From Methylobacterium gossipiicola (GTDB lineage Bacteria; Pseudomonadota; Alphaproteobacteria; Rhizobiales; Beijerinckiaceae), in NCBI RefSeq assembly GCF_900113485.1, contig NZ_FOPM01000002.1, positions 248,001 through 312,000 of the forward strand: a DNA stretch of 64,000 nucleotides, in the 5' to 3' direction. The notes beneath the pieces are model-generated. The model was not told the origin of the DNA. It made no database searches and saw nothing but the letters and a program-made list of their open reading frames with translations. Positions 28,686 through 38,197 of the stretch are shown here, piece after piece. Each line of letters starts with the position of its first letter. Position 1 is the stretch's first letter. Made by a program: the position numbers and the translations under genes.

Positions 28686-30845
28686 ATGATCCGGTTCCTC
28701 GCCTCGCTGGCCCTCGTTCTCACCGGTCTCGCCGGAGCCTCGGCGCAAGGGCTCAAGCCCCCGTCCGACCTCGTGACCGCGAGCCTCGTCGCCGAGCCCG
28801 CCGCCATCCGGCCGGGCGAACCGTTCAGCGTCGGCCTGCGGATGGTGATGCGGCCGGGCTGGCACGTCTACTGGCGCAATCCGGGCGATTCCGGCCTGCC
28901 GCCGGACGTCGCCTGGACCCTTCCGGCGGGCTTCACGGCCGGCGGCCTCGATTGGCCCGCGCCGCACCGCATCCCCGTCGCCCAGCTCATGAATTTCGGC
29001 TACGAGGGCGAGACGGTCCTGCTCAGCGCCGTGACACCGCCCGCGACCCTGACGCCGGGTAAGCCCGTGACCCTACGGGCGCGCTTGAGCTACCTCGTCT
29101 GCGAGCGTGAATGCGTTCCCGGCACGGCGGAGCTCCAGCTCACCCTGCCGGTGGCTCAGGCCGGAACCAGCACCGGCGCCAATCCGCAGACCCGCCTCCT
29201 GTTCGAAAAGGCCCGCGCGGCCCTGCCCCAGCCCGCGCCCTGGCCGACGCGTCTTACCGCCACGAAGACCCGCCTCGACCTGACGGTGGAGGCGCCGAAC
29301 CTCTCGGGCGACGGCGTGAGCGCGGTGGCGTTCTTTCCCTATGCCGAGACCGTCATCGAGAATGCCGCCTCGCAGGAGGTGCGGATCGATGCCGCCGGCC
29401 TGCATCTCGGCCTCGTGCGGGGCGACGCCGACGCGCCGCCGCCCGCCTCCCTCCCCGGCGTACTGACCTTCGACGAGGCCACACCCGATGGCCCGGTCCG
29501 GCGCGCCTACGCCTTCGGCGAACCACCCGCCCCAGCCGCCCCCGTGGCGAACACCGCCGAGGTCGCCCCGGTGGCGGCGCCAGCGCCGGACGACACCCTC
29601 ACCCTCTGGAGCGCCGTCGGCCTCGCTTTCCTCGGCGGCCTCGTCCTCAATCTCATGCCCTGCGTGTTCCCGGTCCTGTCCATCAAGGTCCTGAGTCTCG
29701 TGCAACATTCCGGCGAGACGCCGCGCCGTGTGCGCCTGCACGGCCTTGCCTACACGGCCGGCGTGCTCGCGGCGTTCCTTGGCCTCGCCGGGCTGCTCAT
29801 CGGCCTGAAGGAAGCCGGCGCCGGCATCGGCTGGGGCTTCCAACTGCAATCCCCCGTCGTCGTGGCCGCCCTCGCCTACCTCCTGTTCGGCATGGGCCTC
29901 AGCCTGTCGGGCGTCGTCCATCTCGGCGGCGGCATCGCCGGCCTCGGCGACGGCTTGACCCGGCGGGCGGGCCTCGAGGGCTCGTTCTTCACCGGGGTCC
30001 TCGCCACCGTGGTCGCCACCCCCTGCACGGCGCCCTTCATGGGCTCGGCCGTGGGCTTCGCCCTGACGCAGGCGCCGGCCGTGGGGCTAGCGGTGTTCGC
30101 GAGCCTCGGCCTCGGCCTCGCCCTCCCCTTCCTGCTCCTCACCGTCTGGCCCGCTGCGCTACGGGCCCTCCCCCGTCCGGGCGCCTGGATGGACACGCTC
30201 AAGGGCGTGCTGGCCTTCCCGATCTACGCCACCGCCGCGTGGCTGATCTGGGTGCTGGCCCAGCAGGTCGGCCCCTCGGGATTGCTCGCAGCCCTGCTCG
30301 GCCTCGTCCTCGTGGGCTTCGCCGCCTGGGCCTGGGAGCGTGCCCGCGAAGCGCGCCCGCTCTGGGCCGGGATCGCCCGGGGCATGGCGGCGGCGGCTCT
30401 GGCGGGTCTCGCCCTCCTCACCCTCGGCCTGACGCAGGACCGCGCCGCCACGGCGGCGCAAGCGGAGGGAACGGAGGCGTTCGCCCAAGCGAAGCTCGAC
30501 GGATTGCTGGCCCAGGGGCGGCCGGTCCTCGTCAACATGACGGCGGCGTGGTGTATCTCCTGTCAGGTCAACGAGCGGACGACCCTCGGCACGAAGACCG
30601 TGCGCGATGCCCTGTCGGCGCGCGGCGTGACCTATCTCAAGGGCGACTGGACGAACCAGAACCCGGAGATCACCGCCTTCCTCGCCCGTCACGGCCGCAG
30701 CGGAGTACCCCTGTACCTCCTCTATGCGGGCCGGGGCGAACCCACGATCCTGCCGCAGATCCTGACCTCGGGTCTCGTGCTCGATGCCCTGGCCGCCCTG
30801 CCGACCGCGCCGCGCAAAGCCGCCCTCGCGACACCGGAGCGCTGA
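28686..30845 (+). CDS. DsbD/ScsB-family thiol:disulfide reductase
   Basis: 719 residues. A signal peptide (cleavage near GASAQ) precedes a periplasmic N-domain with Cys pair VCERECVPG, then an eight-helix membrane core with redox cysteines Cys326 (LMPCVFP) and Cys447 (TPCTAPF). A C-terminal thioredoxin-like domain has C623-I-S-C626. It carries electrons from cytoplasmic thioredoxin to periplasmic disulfide partners. The N-domain resembles ScsB more than E. coli DsbD. No scs partner genes adjoin. Confidence 0.9.
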   Translation: MIRFLASLALVLTGLAGASAQGLKPPSDLVTASLVAEPAAIRPGEPFSVGLRMVMRPGWHVYWRNPGDSGLPPDVAWTLPAGFTAGGLDWPAPHRIPVAQLMNFGYEGETVLLSAVTPPATLTPGKPVTLRARLSYLVCERECVPGTAELQLTLPVAQAGTSTGANPQTRLLFEKARAALPQPAPWPTRLTATKTRLDLTVEAPNLSGDGVSAVAFFPYAETVIENAASQEVRIDAAGLHLGLVRGDADAPPPASLPGVLTFDEATPDGPVRRAYAFGEPPAPAAPVANTAEVAPVAAPAPDDTLTLWSAVGLAFLGGLVLNLMPCVFPVLSIKVLSLVQHSGETPRRVRLHGLAYTAGVLAAFLGLAGLLIGLKEAGAGIGWGFQLQSPVVVAALAYLLFGMGLSLSGVVHLGGGIAGLGDGLTRRAGLEGSFFTGVLATVVATPCTAPFMGSAVGFALTQAPAVGLAVFASLGLGLALPFLLLTVWPAALRALPRPGAWMDTLKGVLAFPIYATAAWLIWVLAQQVGPSGLLAALLGLVLVGFAAWAWERAREARPLWAGIARGMAAAALAGLALLTLGLTQDRAATAAQAEGTEAFAQAKLDGLLAQGRPVLVNMTAAWCISCQVNERTTLGTKTVRDALSARGVTYLKGDWTNQNPEITAFLARHGRSGVPLYLLYAGRGEPTILPQILTSGLVLDALAALPTAPRKAALATPER

Positions 30846-30873
30846 TCATCCCCACGTCGATCCTACGGACCCC

Positions 30874-32106
30874 ATGACCGACGCCGCCGCTCCCCGCTGG
30901 GCCGTGTTTGCCAACGGCGATTTCCGCCGCTACGGCAGCGCCCGTTTCCTCACGGGCCTCGCCTTCCAGATGCAGGCCGTGGCGGTGGGGTGGTTCGTCT
31001 ACGATCTGACCCGCTCGGCCCTGGCGCTGGGCCTCGTCGGCCTCGCGAGCTTCCTGCCCGCCATGCTGTCGGCTCCCATCACCGGGCATGTCGCCGACAC
31101 CTATGACCGGCGCATGATCGCGGCCGTCGCCTACGCGATCCTGGCCTTGGCCGACCTCGGGCTCCTCGCTTTCGCCCATTACGGCACCGGCGCCGTCTGG
31201 CCGGTCTACGCCCTCGTGGTGATCATCGGCACCGGACGCGCCTTCGCCAACCCAGCCCTGCAGGCGCTGTTGCCGACGCTGGTGCCCCGCCCGCTGTTCG
31301 GGTCGGCCATCGCGTGGAACGCCTCGCTCTGGCAGAGCGCCTCGATCCTCGGACCGGCGCTCGGCGGCTTCCTCTATGCCCTCGGCCCGGCCGTGGTGTT
31401 CGGCACGGCAGCGCTCAGCTTTGCCCTCGCCAGCGCCCTCGTCGCCGCCATCCGCTTCCGGCCCGCCCCCGTTTCGGAACGCCCGCCCGTGACCTGGGCG
31501 ACCCTGTCGGCCGGCCTCACCTATATCCGCGACCACCCCGTGGTGCTCGGGGCCATCAGCCTCGACCTCGTCGCGGTGCTGCTCGGGGGCGCCACCGCCC
31601 TGCTGCCGATCTTCGCCGCGGAGGTGCTGCATGTCGGTCCCCTCGGCCTTGGAATCCTGCGCAGCATGCCGGCGGCGGGGGCCGTGCTGACGGCGATCCT
31701 CCTCGCCTACCGCCCGCTCCAGCGCCATGCCGGCTTGCGGATGCTCCAGGCGGTGGGCGTCTTCGGCCTCGCCACCCTGGGGTTCGGGCTCTCGACCTCC
31801 CTGCCGTTCTCCATGGCCTGCCTGTTCGTCACGGGCGCGGCCGACATGATCAGCGTCTACATCCGACAGACCTTCGTGCAGGGCGAGACGCCCGACGCCA
31901 TGCGCGGCCGGGTCTCGGCCGTGAACACGGTGTTCATCGGCGCCTCCAACGAACTCGGCGAATTCGAATCCGGCCTCCTCGCCGCCGCCATCGGCGCCGT
32001 GCCGGCGGTGGCGCTGGGCGGCCTCGCCACGGTGGCGGTCGCTTTCGCCTGGGGGCGGATCTTTCCGGCGCTCCGGGCGCGGGACAGGCTTTTGCCGATC
32101 GGGTGA
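30874..32106 (+). CDS. MFS transporter (EntS/MFS_3-like)
   Basis: 410 residues with about twelve membrane helices. The N-terminus NGDFRRYGSARFLTGLAFQMQAVAVGWFVYDLT and loop GHVADTYDRRMI are typical of the major-facilitator export subfamily that includes EntS. The substrate cannot be read. It starts 28 nt after the DsbD-like gene, so the two are probably co-transcribed. Confidence 0.88.
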   Translation: MTDAAAPRWAVFANGDFRRYGSARFLTGLAFQMQAVAVGWFVYDLTRSALALGLVGLASFLPAMLSAPITGHVADTYDRRMIAAVAYAILALADLGLLAFAHYGTGAVWPVYALVVIIGTGRAFANPALQALLPTLVPRPLFGSAIAWNASLWQSASILGPALGGFLYALGPAVVFGTAALSFALASALVAAIRFRPAPVSERPPVTWATLSAGLTYIRDHPVVLGAISLDLVAVLLGGATALLPIFAAEVLHVGPLGLGILRSMPAAGAVLTAILLAYRPLQRHAGLRMLQAVGVFGLATLGFGLSTSLPFSMACLFVTGAADMISVYIRQTFVQGETPDAMRGRVSAVNTVFIGASNELGEFESGLLAAAIGAVPAVALGGLATVAVAFAWGRIFPALRARDRLLPIG

Positions 32107-32159
32107 ACCGGGGCTGGCCCAACGGCACAAAGCGGCGTTATCCCTGGGACGACGATTTT

Positions 32160-32246
32160 TCACTCGAATATGGATAAATTCTTTTTTGTCATATACTTAA
32201 TCCATGAATTCTGAGCCGTCCGCCCCCATATGTCCGAGCTGGTGCG
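32160..32246 (+). promoter_or_regulatory. AT-rich leader with dyad in front of a nucleotidyltransferase gene
   Basis: An AT-rich island in high-GC DNA. ATGGAT (32170-32175) and ATCCAT (32200-32205) form a dyad across a T-run. TATACT at 32192-32197 could serve as a -10 box. Operator function is inferred. Confidence 0.4.
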
Positions 32247-33305
32247 ATGTCTTACAGCGATCTCGATGGCGAGCAGACGCGACAGACCCTCAACACGGAA
32301 CAGGCCTTCGAGGCCTATCGCGCGGCGCGTGACGAGCTGAAACATCGCTTCGCCGGCTCCATGGCCTGGAAGACGATCGCCGGCATCACCTACCTCTATC
32401 GCGGGCAGCGGGGCATCTGGAAATCGCTTGGCCCCCGGACACCGGAAACGGAGGAGGCGCTGGTCAGCTTCAGGGCCGGTCGGCTTCGGACCCGCGCGCG
32501 CATGACATCCCTCGCGAAGCGATTGGATCGCATGGCAGCGGTCAATCGCGCCCTCGATCTCGGTCGAATTCCCGTGATTGCCGCCCGCATCCTGCGGGCT
32601 CTATCGGACGCACGCCTCACGGAGACGGCCATTCTCACGGTGGGAACGAATGCGCTCTATGCCTATGAGCGGATGGCCGGGGTCCAGATCGCCGATGCGA
32701 TCCTCGCAACCGAAGACATCGACTTCTTGTATGATGCCCGCGCAAGCCTGAAGCTGCTGGCCCCGGATGTCGCCGCGACGGGCGTCGCCGGATTGCTCCG
32801 GAAGGTTGATCGATCCTTCGAAATCATCGGCAAGGATGGATTTCGGGCGACGAACCGTGACGGCTATATCGTCGATTTGATTACTCCGGCCCCGAAAGAT
32901 CCGATGCTCTCGCGTGGACGCAAACGGATCGGATCGGAGGCGGGGGATTTGACTGCCGTCGAGATCGAAGGCCTGAATTGGCTCGTCAACGCCCCGAAGA
33001 TCACGGAGATCGTCATGGACCAGCGCGGCTACCCCGCGTCCATGATCGTTCCAGATCCCCGTGCCTTCGCCCTGCACAAGTTCTGGCTGTCGAAGCGGGA
33101 CGACCGAAATCCCGCAAAGCGCCGAAGAGACGAAGCGCAAGCCGGATTGATCGTTGGTCTCCTGGCGAAGCACCTGCCGCATCTGCGTTTCGACGATCCG
33201 GCCCTGGCCGCCTTGCCGCGCGCCCTGCGCGATGAGGCCGCGCGTCTTGCCCCCGCGAGACGGGAGGCGGCACCGGAGCCGTCCCGTCTCGAACCGGACT
33301 GGTGA
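32247..33305 (+). CDS. GSU2403-type nucleotidyltransferase-fold protein
   Basis: 352 residues. The nucleotidyltransferase-like core is ETAILTVGTNALYAYERMAG followed by ATEDIDFLYDAR, giving a T-E-D-I-D-F metal motif. The C-terminus PDPRAFALHKFWLSKRDDRNPAKRRRDEAQA is also typical of this family. Function unproven; related folds occur in toxins and antiviral systems. It stands alone, behind an AT-rich leader, where pal is commonly found after tolB. The ribosome binding site is weak. Confidence 0.8.
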   Translation: MSYSDLDGEQTRQTLNTEQAFEAYRAARDELKHRFAGSMAWKTIAGITYLYRGQRGIWKSLGPRTPETEEALVSFRAGRLRTRARMTSLAKRLDRMAAVNRALDLGRIPVIAARILRALSDARLTETAILTVGTNALYAYERMAGVQIADAILATEDIDFLYDARASLKLLAPDVAATGVAGLLRKVDRSFEIIGKDGFRATNRDGYIVDLITPAPKDPMLSRGRKRIGSEAGDLTAVEIEGLNWLVNAPKITEIVMDQRGYPASMIVPDPRAFALHKFWLSKRDDRNPAKRRRDEAQAGLIVGLLAKHLPHLRFDDPALAALPRALRDEAARLAPARREAAPEPSRLEPDW

Positions 33306-33388
33306 TACGATGTCCGCGCGGCGCGTGAGCGAAGCCCAAATCCGCATTGCGAAGCCTTCAAACGGATGGGGTATGCGTCTTGGTGTCT

Positions 33389-33455
33389 CTCACACAACTC
33401 GCGGGGCGCCGTCAGGCCCAAGGCGACAACCGCCCGGGACCGGGAGTTGTGTGAG
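33389..33455. repeat. 12-bp perfect inverted repeat between convergent genes
   Basis: CTCACACAACTC (33389-33400) and GAGTTGTGTGAG (33444-33455), separated by 43 GC-rich nt. It sits between the convergent nucleotidyltransferase gene and tolB. It could be a long-loop terminator or a remnant of an inserted element. Confidence 0.55.
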
Positions 33456-33461
33456 GCACGC

Positions 33462-34784
33462 TTACTTCCCCGACAGCAGCGGCGACCACGTCGGGTCCGA
33501 CGCGTAGGACGGCGTTGGCACGGGCTGCTCCACCTTGCCGGTAATGTCGACCATGTAGAGCTTGCCGCCGCCCTGGCCGCCGGGATCGCGGAAGAACAGC
33601 ACGTACTGGCCGTTGGGCGCGAAGGTCGGCCCCTCGTTGTGGAAGCCCTCCGTGAGCACGCGCTCGCCCGAACCGTCCGGCTTCATCACGCAGATGGCGA
33701 AGCCCCCCTTGCGCTGGCGGGTGAAGGCGATGAGGTCGCCGCGCGGCGACCAGGCCGGCTGCGAGGCCGAGCCCTCGCCGAACGAAAGGCGGGTCGGCGT
33801 CCCGCCCGTGGCGCTCATCACGTAGATCTGCTGCGAGCCGCCGCGATCCGATTCGAACACGATCTGGCTGCCGTCGGGCGAGTAGGTCGGCGAGGTGTCG
33901 ATGGCGTTGCCGTTGGTGATCGGCGTCTGCGCCTTCGAGGCGAGATCCATCACCACGATGTCGGCGTTGCCGCCCTCCTGCACGCTCATGACGAGGCGTC
34001 GGCCATCGGGCGAGAAGCGCGGGCTGGTGCTCATGGAGCCGGCCTTGCCCAAAGCCTGGCGCGAGCCGGTTTCGAGGTTGATCACCTGGATGCGCGGCGG
34101 CTGGCCCGTCGCCTGGGTCATGAAGGCGATGTCCTGGGTGGCGGGCGAGTAGCGCGGGGCGACCACGGCCGTCTCACCGTTCGTCAGGGCGCGCACGTTG
34201 GCCCCGTCCTGATCCATGACCATGAGGCGCTTGCGGCGGTTCTCCTTCGAGCCCGACTCGTCCACGAAGGCGATGCGGCTGTCGAACCAGGGTCCGAGAC
34301 CGGTGATCTTGGTGTAGACCGCATCCGAGATCAGGTGCCCCATGCGCCGCGCGTTGGCGGTGTCGGCGCCGTATTGCTGGCCTGTCATCTGCTGGCCCGA
34401 GGTCACGTCCCAGAGGCGGAACTCCACCTTGAGCTTCCCCGAAGCCTCGCGCGACACCCGCCCCGTCACCAGGGCCTGGACACCGGCCGCGCGCCACTTG
34501 TCGAACCCCGGCACCGCATCGAAGCCCGGCGCCTCGGGAAACTTCGCCTTCTCGGCGGGGGTGAAATAGCCCGACCGGCGCAGGTTGTTGGTCACCACGC
34601 TCGACACCAGCAGGCCGAGGCTCGGATCGCCGGAAAAGTCCGTGATGGCGATGGGCATGGGCTGGAACGCGCCGCCGCCGATGCGCAGGTTGAGCTGCGC
34701 CCGGGCCGGCCCGGCGAGGCCGAACAGCGCCAGGGCCAGGACGGCCAAGAGATGCGCCAGACGCGGGATCGGTGTTGAGATCAT
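33462..34784 (-). CDS. tolB: Tol-Pal system protein TolB
   Basis: 440 residues with a signal peptide (cleavage near PARAQ). An N-terminal domain is followed by a six-bladed beta-propeller of repeated SPDG/SPRG units (SPTYSPDGSQIVFESDR, QPAWSPRGDLIAFTRQ). It is a periplasmic partner of Pal and TolA in outer-membrane constriction. It follows tolA by 111 nt. Pal is not downstream, unlike the common arrangement. Confidence 0.97.
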   Translation of the reverse strand: MISTPIPRLAHLLAVLALALFGLAGPARAQLNLRIGGGAFQPMPIAITDFSGDPSLGLLVSSVVTNNLRRSGYFTPAEKAKFPEAPGFDAVPGFDKWRAAGVQALVTGRVSREASGKLKVEFRLWDVTSGQQMTGQQYGADTANARRMGHLISDAVYTKITGLGPWFDSRIAFVDESGSKENRRKRLMVMDQDGANVRALTNGETAVVAPRYSPATQDIAFMTQATGQPPRIQVINLETGSRQALGKAGSMSTSPRFSPDGRRLVMSVQEGGNADIVVMDLASKAQTPITNGNAIDTSPTYSPDGSQIVFESDRGGSQQIYVMSATGGTPTRLSFGEGSASQPAWSPRGDLIAFTRQRKGGFAICVMKPDGSGERVLTEGFHNEGPTFAPNGQYVLFFRDPGGQGGGKLYMVDITGKVEQPVPTPSYASDPTWSPLLSGK

Positions 34785-34895
34785 GGTGGGGTCCGAGTTC
34801 TGGATGAGGTCCGTCGGGCACGCCGTGAAGACCGGCGCGCGGAAAGGCTCACGGCACGGGCGGGCGGCCCGGATCGGTGGGAGGAGGCTGGGGCA

Positions 34896-36314
34896 TCAGA
34901 CCCGCGAGAACTCGAATTCCGCGTTGATCGCCTTCCAGTCGTTGTAATACGGCGCGTATTGGGCCGGGATCTTGTAGGGGGCGCAGCGCCGCACCGCGCG
35001 CTGCGCGGCCTCCGCGATGGAGCGGTCGACGGCGTTGGCGCCGCCGCGCATGATCCGGGGCTCGGTGGTGAGTCCCCCATCCGGATTGAGGCGGATGTCG
35101 AGCATCGGCAGGATCACGCCCTGTGACGCCCCGGGGGGCGCGACGTAGCACCGCTCGATCTGCTGCTGCAGCATGCCGACCAGAGCCTCGCGGAGCGACG
35201 GCGACAGGCGCGGCGCATTGCCGGAGGCGGCCCCGAGGGAGGCCGTGCGCTGGACTTCGCGGCCGGTGGCGCCCGTGGATTGCGACGGGGACTTCGAGGC
35301 GAGGAGCTGGCGGATATCGCCGGCGCTGAACTTGTCCGCGAGTTCGGCCTGCTTCTTCGCCTTGGCCTCGGCATCGGCCTTGGCTTTCGCGTCCGCCATC
35401 GCCTTGGCCTTCGCCTTGGCGGCGGCTTCCGCCTTGGCCTTCGCGGCTGCCTCGGCCTTAGCGGCGGCTTCGGCGACCTCCTTCTGGTGCTCGGCCTCGG
35501 CCTTGGCCGCCTTCTCGGCGAGGGCCTTGGCGGCCTTCTCGGCCTGTGCCTTCGCTTCGGCGCGCGCTTTCTCGGCCTCTGCCTTCTCGGCCTTCGCTTC
35601 GGCCTCGGCTTCCGCGCGGGCTTTCGCCTCGGCGCGCGCCTTTGCCTCGGCTTTCGCCTTCGCGGCCCTGGCTTCGGCCGCCTTCGCTTCGGCCGCCTTC
35701 TCGGCTTCGGCCTTCGCTTCCGCCTCGGCCTCTTCCTTCTCGATGAGCTGCGCGAGTTGCTCGCGCTTCACGGCGGCCGCCTTCGCCTCCGCCTTGGCGG
35801 CGGCGGCAGCCTTGGCTTCGGCCGCCTTCGCCTCCGCCGCCGCTTCGGCCTTGGCACGCGCGGCCTCCGCCTTGGCGGCTTTCGCTTCCGCTGCCTTCGC
35901 CTCAGCGGCCTTGGCTTCGGCCGCCTTCGCTTCGGCCGCCTTGGCCTTCGCCTCCTCCGGATCGGGCGCGTCGGCGGGCAGGGGGATTTCCTCGGCGCTC
36001 GCCACCTTCATGTCGGCGGGACGCTTCGGCGGGGCGGGTGCGTCGACCTTGGCGTTCTCGGGCTCACGCTCCTCGACCTTGTCCGCCTTGCGGTCGGCCC
36101 GGGGCTTCGCATCCGTCTGGGGCTTGTCGGCGTTGGTCTCGCCCTTCGTCAGCTCCGAGAATTGCTGTTCGGTCATCACCTCGACGGGCACGCCCTCCTG
36201 CGCGTCGGGCAGGGCCGGAGCCGCGACGGTGAGCATCGCCACCGTCAACACGGCCACGTGCACGCCCGCCGAGATCCAGACGCCCGGTTCGTTGCGCTTG
36301 AAAGGATGCTTCAC
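34896..36314 (-). CDS. tolA: Tol-Pal system protein TolA (long Ala/Lys/Glu helix)
   Basis: 472 residues. One N-terminal membrane helix (WISAGVHVAVLTVAMLTVAAPAL) precedes about 230 residues of Ala/Lys/Glu helix (repeats of KAAEA) spanning the periplasm. The globular C-domain ends MLDIRLNPDGGLTTEPRIMRGG...FEFSRV. It links TolQR energy to TolB/Pal. The repetitive helix generates long meaningless antisense frames. Confidence 0.95.
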   Translation of the reverse strand: MKHPFKRNEPGVWISAGVHVAVLTVAMLTVAAPALPDAQEGVPVEVMTEQQFSELTKGETNADKPQTDAKPRADRKADKVEEREPENAKVDAPAPPKRPADMKVASAEEIPLPADAPDPEEAKAKAAEAKAAEAKAAEAKAAEAKAAKAEAARAKAEAAAEAKAAEAKAAAAAKAEAKAAAVKREQLAQLIEKEEAEAEAKAEAEKAAEAKAAEARAAKAKAEAKARAEAKARAEAEAEAKAEKAEAEKARAEAKAQAEKAAKALAEKAAKAEAEHQKEVAEAAAKAEAAAKAKAEAAAKAKAKAMADAKAKADAEAKAKKQAELADKFSAGDIRQLLASKSPSQSTGATGREVQRTASLGAASGNAPRLSPSLREALVGMLQQQIERCYVAPPGASQGVILPMLDIRLNPDGGLTTEPRIMRGGANAVDRSIAEAAQRAVRRCAPYKIPAQYAPYYNDWKAINAEFEFSRV

Positions 36315-36327
36315 GGCAGCGCGCCCG

Positions 36328-36774
36328 CTATTTCTGGTCGGGCTCGGTGACGAGGGCGACCTTCTTGAAGCCGCCGCCGGTCACGATGGCCATCACCTGG
36401 GCGACCCGGCCGTAATCCACCCGCTTGTCGCCGCGCACGAACACCCGCTCCTCGAAGCCGGATTTCGAGGCCTCGGTGAGTTTGGGCACGATGCTGTCGT
36501 CGCCGAGTTCGTCCTCGCCGAGGAACACCTGGCCGGACTGGCGGATGGAGAGGGTCACGGGCTTGGTATCGGAATTGAGGGGACCGGCCTTCGATTGCGG
36601 CAGATCGAGGGGCACGCCGACGGTCATCATCGGCGCGGCCACCATGAAGACGATGAGCAGCACGAGCACGACGTCGATGAACGGCGTCATGTTGATCTCG
36701 TTGATGGCGCCCTGGCGCCGTCCGCGCCGCCGCCGGCCGCCACCGCCCTGTGCCGCTCCGTGGGCCATGCCCAT
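36328..36774 (-). CDS. tolR: Tol-Pal system protein TolR
   Basis: 148 residues of the ExbD/TolR family. A Gly/Arg-rich start is followed by INEINMTPFIDVVLVLLIVFMVAAP, carrying the conserved membrane aspartate. The periplasmic domain ends VMAIVTGGGFKKVALVTEPDQK. It couples the TolQ proton channel to TolA. Located between tolQ and tolA with short spacers. Confidence 0.96.
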   Translation of the reverse strand: MGMAHGAAQGGGGRRRRGRRQGAINEINMTPFIDVVLVLLIVFMVAAPMMTVGVPLDLPQSKAGPLNSDTKPVTLSIRQSGQVFLGEDELGDDSIVPKLTEASKSGFEERVFVRGDKRVDYGRVAQVMAIVTGGGFKKVALVTEPDQK

Positions 36775-36819
36775 GATCGTCCCTCGGTTTAAGCTTGGAG
36801 TTTGGCTATCGCGGCCGTG

Positions 36820-37536
36820 TCAGGCGGCGAGCGACAGGCGCTCGTCGATCTGGCGGGAGAGGATGGCCGAGAACTCGTCGGCAAAGCCTTCGAGCCGCGA
36901 CTGCTGCTTCGACACGGTGGCCTGAAGTTTGTTGTAGGCGAGCACCGCGGGAATGGCCGCGAACAGCCCGATGGCCGTAGCGAACAGGGCTTCGGCGATA
37001 CCGGGGGCGACCACGGCAAGGGAGGTGTTCTTCGACGCCGCGATGGAGGTGAACGCCGTCATGATGCCCCAGACCGTGCCGAACAGACCGATATAGGGGC
37101 CCGCCGAGCCGATGGAGGCGAGGAACAGCAGGCGCGATTCGAGGCGCTCGACCTCGCGCTGGATCGTGACGTCGAGCACCTTGTCGATGCGCTGGGACAG
37201 GCTCTGAATCTGCCGGCCGGACCCCTCGAACGAACGCTTCCACTCGCGCATGGCCGCCACGAACAGGGCGCCCTGCCCGACCGCCGGGCGGTCGTTGAAC
37301 GAGCGGTAGAGTTCCTCGAGGGAGCGACCCGACCAGAATGCCTCCTCGAAGGCATCCATCTCGGCCTTGGTGCGGCGGAACAGCAGGGTCTTGTCGACGA
37401 TGATCGACCAGCACCAGACCGAGGCGCCGAGCAGACCCAGCATCACGACCTTGACCACGAAGTGGGCCTGCAGGAACAGGCCCAGCAGGGTCATGTCGGG
37501 GGCCGGGATCGCCTGCATGGCATCGGCTGGGTTCAT
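36820..37536 (-). CDS. tolQ: Tol-Pal system proton channel TolQ
   Basis: 238 residues from MNPADAMQAIPAPDMTLLGL with GAGGAT before the ATG. MotA/TolQ/ExbB signature: [23 protein letters not shown] and [27 protein letters not shown]. It forms the channel with TolR in the inner membrane. The C-terminal half resembles ExbB at 19.1 kb closely, showing shared ancestry. Confidence 0.96.
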   Translation of the reverse strand: MNPADAMQAIPAPDMTLLGLFLQAHFVVKVVMLGLLGASVWCWSIIVDKTLLFRRTKAEMDAFEEAFWSGRSLEELYRSFNDRPAVGQGALFVAAMREWKRSFEGSGRQIQSLSQRIDKVLDVTIQREVERLESRLLFLASIGSAGPYIGLFGTVWGIMTAFTSIAASKNTSLAVVAPGIAEALFATAIGLFAAIPAVLAYNKLQATVSKQQSRLEGFADEFSAILSRQIDERLSLAA

Positions 37537-37727
37537 CGCAACATCCTCGCAAAACCCCATGTCGGGGCCGCCGCCGGACCGGTGGCCCGGCCGTCGCGCT
37601 TCAACCGGAACCATGAGGTATTTCAACGCTCAATGGTCCGCGAATCTGTCGAAAGTAAGGGCCGTGCCATCCCGTGATTGCGGTGCGGCAAACCCTTGCG
37701 GTTCGTCAGTTTAGGCACCCGTCAAGG

Positions 37728-38168
37728 TTAAGGTTTGGTTGAGATGTCGCCCGATGCGCCACTCAGGGCCATCCGCAGGCTGTCGGGCAGGCGGATGGCC
37801 CGGCCGTCACGCACGCAGGCCACCACCACCTCGGCCCGCACCAGGCGTTCGTCCCCGCGCCAGATTTCCTGGGCGAGGTGCATGGACGCCCCTTTCATCT
37901 GCGCAGTCCAGGTCCGGACCGCGAGGAGATCGTCCATCCGGGCGGGCTTGGCGTAATCGATCACCATCCGGCGGACCACGAAATGCAGGCCGGCGGCGTC
38001 GCGGTGCAGGTCCGACTGATCACCGGCGAGGCCCCGCAGCAGTTCCGTACGCCCCCGCTCCATGAAGCGCAGGTAGCTCGCATGGTAGACGAAGCCTGAG
38101 AAGTCGGTGTCCTCGTAATAGACGCGCACCGGCAGGGTGTGGATTCCGGCGGACTCGATTTCGCTCAA
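37728..38168 (-). CDS. ybgC: Tol-Pal-associated acyl-CoA thioesterase YbgC
   Basis: 146 residues, hot-dog fold, with the signature VYYEDTDFSGFVYHASYLRFMERGRTELLR; the Asp in DFSGFVYH is the family catalytic residue. It hydrolyses short acyl-CoAs and is genetically linked with tol operons. It lies 29 nt after ruvB and 191 nt before tolQ on the same strand. Confidence 0.95.
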   Translation of the reverse strand: MSEIESAGIHTLPVRVYYEDTDFSGFVYHASYLRFMERGRTELLRGLAGDQSDLHRDAAGLHFVVRRMVIDYAKPARMDDLLAVRTWTAQMKGASMHLAQEIWRGDERLVRAEVVVACVRDGRAIRLPDSLRMALSGASGDISTKP

Positions 38169-38197
38169 GGGCGGGTCTCCTAATGATACGCGGCGCC

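Noticed and set aside
35173..36792. 539-codon plus-strand frame across tolA/tolR
   Set aside because: It is the Ala/Ser-rich antisense of the TolA repetitive helix; no ribosome binding site and no family.
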